Assembly (NCBI GenBank): GCA_015680635.1
Contig: JAABOA010000574.1
Coordinates: 1-10,579 of the forward strand
Source: Lunasporangiospora selenospora
Lineage: Eukaryota > Mortierellomycota > Mortierellomycetes > Mortierellales > Mortierellaceae
Reading direction: 5' to 3'
DNA length: 10,579 bases
A program made the position numbers and the translations under genes. The notes beneath the pieces were generated by a model that ran no database searches, was not told where the DNA came from, and was given only the letters and a program-made list of their open reading frames with translations. Below, one piece after another: positions 7,109 through 10,579 of the stretch; position 1 is the first letter of the stretch; every line of letters starts with the position of its first letter.

Positions 7109-10100
7109 CTATACATAATAGTAGGGACGGTCAAAGACATGGAAGCGATGGCGACGGATTCCCTGACCATAGAACATCGAAGGGAACCGCATGCCCTCGG
7201 GAACCTGGCTCTCTTCCATCTGCTGGTATGTCTCCTCCTTTCTAAACTCTTCCAAGGACTGAGTCTTGTCCCATGACGTGGGGTGGTTCTCCAACAGCTG
7301 GTACTTGCCAACCTGGATCTCAGTGTCGGTAATGCCTCCATGAGAGACACGAGCGTAGCCTGTGCGCTTGACACCACGGAAGGCAAGGTACTGGCACCAA
7401 CGGTCCCAATCAGAGACTTCGACATCGTGGACATGGCCTCCGTTCATCAACAGCTCGTAAATCTCGTTGCCCTGTCCTGGTCTGGTTACAACATAACCCA
7501 GGAACAGGAATGGGTTATCGGACTCGCGCATGATGCGGCCCAACTCTGTTGTCTGGAGCTGACGGTCCAGCAGGTCCTCTTCCTGGCCATTGTGCGAGAC
7601 AATAACGTCCACTTCCTTGCCATAGACATCCAGAGTAGCGTGGATGGCGCAAGCAAGCTCGCCCTTGGGCGAAGGCAACAAATGATGAGTGGAGCGCTTG
7701 ATGGGGAACTTGGAAAGCATGGTGCATCCCCATGTGTGCTTGGTTGGTCCTGGACCATAGTCGGCATACATGTTGAGATCCTCGGACAAGAACTGAGTCA
7801 GATCACGGTTGCCCATGATGATACGCTGCAAGTCCGACTCCAAAAGACCAATAACATCCAGCTCCAGATCGCGGATGGCATCACGCATACGGAGCTCACT
7901 GTTCCACATGTCATTGTCGATGGCAAAGTGAATCGTCCAAATACCAGCTGTGATCAACTTGTGTTCGGGGTGATGGGGCTGGGGTGCCGACTTGGGAGTA
8001 CGCTTATAGGTGATGTTGGCAGAAGAAAGGACCAATCCGACCAAGGTGATTTTGCTGAGCAGGCGAGTTGTCGAGAAGGCAGCATGAGCGCGGGCTTGAG
8101 TGACAGCTCCCCATGCATCAGCATTTGCGTTGAACACACCAAGTAAAATGCAGGCTTGCATGGCGATCAAGACATAGTCGGTGTGCTCGCGCATGACCTC
8201 GCCTCCAGGAACGAATGCATAGGCAACCACCCAGACATGAGCCAAAGCGAGAATGTTGTACACTAGCATGGCAAGCAAATAAGTGCGACCAGGAGGTTGG
8301 CGAGCAAGCGAGCGGAACACAACTGGGAAGAGCGAGAGCGCATAGACGGTGAAGACAATGCCTCCAGCAAAGCTCATGTCACCCTCGTAAAAGTGAAGAA
8401 CGGCCAATCCAGAGGATCCAACGGCCCACCAGAGCAATGAAGTAACCCAGCGACGCTTGGAGGACAGGACAAGTCCAACAGACATGCCAATAATCACCAT
8501 CAGTCCTCCGATAACAGGGTTGGGGCCAGTGTTAGGGTAGCCTCCCAAGGACCAGCGACTGATGGTAGACGAGTCTGTGAACATGGAATGCAAGCAGAAG
8601 AGATAGCCTCCAGCACCAATGGCAGCCAAGAGACAGCTTTCGCCCGACTTGTTACCGCGGACAATCTGAGGCTCCTCTGCGTTGGGTTCCTTCCTGAACA
8701 TGACCTGAATGCAAGCCAAGACACCCAAAGCCAGACCAACAACGTTTTGACCACCATTGTTCTCGTTCATGATGGGCCAAATTGGGTTATTAGCCCACCA
8801 TGCCTGCTTGACCACGTTGTGAAGAACAAGTCCCAAAGCGAGGGTCATGACACCACGCTCAGCACGGCCGTTTTGGTGACGCTGACCGAAAAGGGTTGCG
8901 CCCCAGGTCAACAATGACAGGGAGACGCCAGCTGCAACAGCCATCAAACGCTGGGCAGGATCCGCAATCTTGAATGACAGCACGCCCACCAATGACAAGA
9001 GATGGAAAAAACCCTTGGCACGCTCAATACCACGACGAAGGAAGTTGATGCCCAAGAGAACAGCGGTCAAATTACAGAACAAGAACGCCTCATATCCCGA
9101 AATACCCATGTGCCACAGTGGGAAGTACCAGATCATGAGTGGAAGCGAAGTAAGCATCGACCAGAATACAAATCCTAAATGCAACGGAAAGTAAATAAAT
9201 GGTCATTGTGCTTAGTACTAAATGTTGTGAGGTGATGCACAATGTTGTGAGGTGATGCATATTTTGCCAGATAGTCGCAGACTCACCAAGGTAAACGTCC
9301 GACACGAACGAGACGATATCGAATGGGTTGACTTGAGCAGACACGCCTTCACTTCCACCATAAGTCTTCAATTCAGCACGAGTTACTCCAGGGGTGTCAA
9401 CCTTGCCATTCGGCCCAATGTCAACAATGCGGAATTCAAACGTCCCAAAGTCGAGCATGCATACAGCATCAAAGGCAAGGTCAGAGATAATCAAGGACCA
9501 CTCAAAGAATGCATAGTGCGTGTAGGCTAGCATGGTGAGTCAAAGAAAGGGGTGACACAGGTGAGTACACATGGCCACTGTTGCACAACAACGTTCGCTT
9601 CAGTCTCTACCTTTTTGTCTTACCTCCTGGAATGCGGTGAACATTGTGCTGGATGAAGAAGTACACCATGGGGAAGAGTGCTCCAAAGAAGGTGTATGCA
9701 AACAGCTTTCGGTACTTTTGGGCCTGTGGGTTCTGAGGGGCAGTCTTGATGGTGCCAACAACATGAGGGACAGTGCAGAGGAGATAGACAATCATGGCAA
9801 TGTCGTGAACATCATGATCGTCGGATGAGGTAATGTAGACCCAACCGCCACATGCTACTGTCCGGAGAATGTCGTTGGTCAAGAGGAACTTTGCAAAGCC
9901 CTTGGAGCCATTGGCGGGAACGTTGCGGGTTGTCAAGAGATACCAAAGGAAGCAGAGAGCGAAGCGGGGACCTTTTTAGGCACAAAATAATGTTAGTTTG
10001 GTGAAAAGAAACCATCCTGAAACAACAGCCCCGCTTTCTCGTCTCGGCTGTCGTGTGAGCAAAAGACAGGTCCCGATAAGATGCTGTACCTGATGTCAGG

Positions 10101-10365
10101 GCAATGAGGATCTGGCAGATGTTACGCTCTGGGTACCAATCGCCGGTGGCTGCACTCACGCTTGGGAACCATTCCTATATCAATGAGCAGAGTGAGGGTG
10201 GCGGGTGAGTGGGGCTGGAGCAGCCAAGGGCAGGGGCATGGGTTGAGAGAGGAGAGAGGAGCAGAGGCAAGGGTGGACCTACGTCGGGGTATCCCGCAAC
10301 GCCGTTCTTGACAATCTTGTAGTAGTGGGCATAGCATCCGACCAGAAGCGCAATCACAAAGGCGG
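7109..10365 (-). CDS. CWH43: Cwh43-family GPI-anchor lipid remodelling protein (5' end unresolved)
   Basis: In yeast Cwh43 acts in the ER to exchange the lipid of GPI anchors for ceramide. Exons placed by frame: 10365-10283, 10174-10090, 9971-9624, 9526-9287 and 9174-7109, totalling 940 codons. The yeast protein is about 950 residues, so only a short N-terminal piece is missing. In this numbering, the N-terminal PGAP2/FRAG1-like part (about 1-260) shows GYPDEWFPSVSA, GDWYPERN, ACGGWVYITSSDDHD and YAFFEWSLIISDLAFDAV. A polytopic membrane region (about 255-645) follows with many hydrophobic helices. The C-terminal endonuclease/exonuclease/phosphatase-fold domain (about 660-890) shows DNDMWNSE, Glu698 in GLLESD, GPGPTKHTWGC, His780-Asn781 in SHNGQEED and His864 in SHGGITDTE. 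Where nucleases of this fold have GDFN it has GYVV, which I believe is usual for Cwh43. The stop is TAG at 7109-7111. The first exon lies upstream of 10365 and could not be fixed. The gene appears intact. Confidence 0.95.
9175..9286 (-). other. CWH43 intron (112 bases)
   Basis: GTGAGT donor and TTTAG acceptor, phase 1, joining VSDVYLG to FVFWSMLTSL. A TACTAAG branch-like word lies at about 9214-9220. The intron contains a 20-base perfect-but-one tandem duplication (9221-9240 and 9241-9260). Confidence 0.9.
9221..9260. repeat. 20-bp tandem duplication inside a CWH43 intron
   Basis: The unit AATGTTGTGAGGTGATGCA plus one base occurs twice in a row and differs only at the last base. It lies wholly within the 9175-9286 intron, so it does not change the protein. 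It is probably a recent slippage event. Confidence 0.95.
9527..9623 (-). other. CWH43 intron (97 bases)
   Basis: GTAAGA donor after HRIPG and a GCTAG acceptor before YTHYAFFEW, phase 1. The joined codon gives Ala, restoring the family motif HRIPGAYTxYAFFEW. Confidence 0.9.
9972..10089 (-). other. CWH43 intron (118 bases)
   Basis: GTACAG donor after ILIALTS and an AAAAAG acceptor before PRFALCFLWYLL, phase 1. The joined codon is Gly. The product across the junction matches the conserved 'LIALTxxPRF' region of Cwh43 proteins. Confidence 0.88.
10175..10282 (-). other. CWH43 intron (108 bases)
   Basis: GTAGGT donor directly after GYPD and a TATAG acceptor directly before EWFPSVSA, phase 0. The join gives the family motif YPDEWFPSVSA exactly. 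Confidence 0.92.
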
Positions 10366-10420
10366 CTAATATGAATCCCGGCGGAGGACAATAATAATTT
10401 TTGAGTTGGAAATAAGTGAC

Positions 10421-10458
<38 letters not shown>

Positions 10459-10579
10459 TCGCTGCGCCGTACCGTGCTGACATATGCCAGCTGCCCGGCT
10501 GTGTGCGAGGAGCGGAAAGCCCGGGCTGGGTGCTTGGCACCGCTCCGATGTCGGGTCGGGCTGTGGGCTGTTGCTTCTC
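10366..10579 (-). other. First CWH43 intron and GC-rich 5' region, exon 1 not placed
   Basis: The coding sequence from 10365 inward needs one base from an upstream exon (phase 1), with an ATTAG acceptor at 10370-10366. Two donors give phase 1 in a single upstream frame: GTGAGA at 10457 (92-base intron) and GTACGG at 10472 (107 bases). That frame (contains GFPLLAHSRAAG) has no ATG in the window. Reading through the acceptor instead gives YYCPPPGFILAAFV, open for a short way. The DNA beyond 10458 is markedly GC-rich compared with the rest. The start codon may lie outside the window or in a frame I rejected. Confidence 0.5.
10426..10455. repeat. (TC)15 microsatellite next to a candidate CWH43 donor site
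   Basis: Thirty bases of perfect TC repeat (GA on the coding strand). It begins one base inside the GTGAGA donor candidate at 10457 and fills the 5' part of the predicted first intron. Length variation here would alter intron size and could affect donor recognition. Confidence 0.9.

Noticed and set aside
7283-8146. 287-codon open frame on the plus strand
   Set aside because: It lies wholly antisense to the conserved C-terminal exon of CWH43 and shows no domain. It is a codon-bias shadow of the real gene.

Overview
The window looks like nuclear DNA of an early-diverging filamentous fungus. Mortierellomycotina is my first guess, with Glomeromycotina or another Mucoromycota lineage possible. 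Three things point there: short GT-AG introns with fungal branch-like sites, a fungal-type CWH43 gene with five or more introns, and two genes with a Crinkler (CRN) effector header of the 'LFCLxDGE...LWxxSIP' type. The genus is inference; no rRNA or other marker is present.

Layout. Positions 1-2190 carry no convincing gene. They hold diverged inverted repeats (101-126 with 451-476; 169-256 with 717-809), a 16-bp tandem repeat, a 114-bp MITE-like element (1240-1353) and a poly-A-containing inverted repeat (1549-1620). Positions about 2191-3046 (+) contain coding-like fragments in two frames with stops and a frame change, a decayed gene I cannot name. Positions 3158-4637 (-) are a Crinkler-like pseudogene (copy B). 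Positions 4638-5366 show nothing firm. Positions 5367-6930 (-) are a second, much better preserved Crinkler-like gene (copy A). Positions 7109 to at least 10365 (-) are CWH43, nearly complete, with a first exon I could not place.

CWH43 is a conserved membrane protein of GPI-anchor lipid remodelling and is the only housekeeping gene here. The two Crinkler copies follow it head to tail on the same strand and share an N-terminal ubiquitin-like header, a phase-1 intron at the header's end, and a C-terminal domain with a plausible PD-(D/E)XK nuclease-like pattern. Their central linkers are unrelated. Copy B has lost its start codon and has at least three frame breaks, one caused by a visible 7-bp tandem duplication. 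The picture is a small, recombining, decaying effector cluster next to a repeat-rich tract. No RNA gene, CRISPR array or operon-like system was seen, and I do not see a wholly new system.
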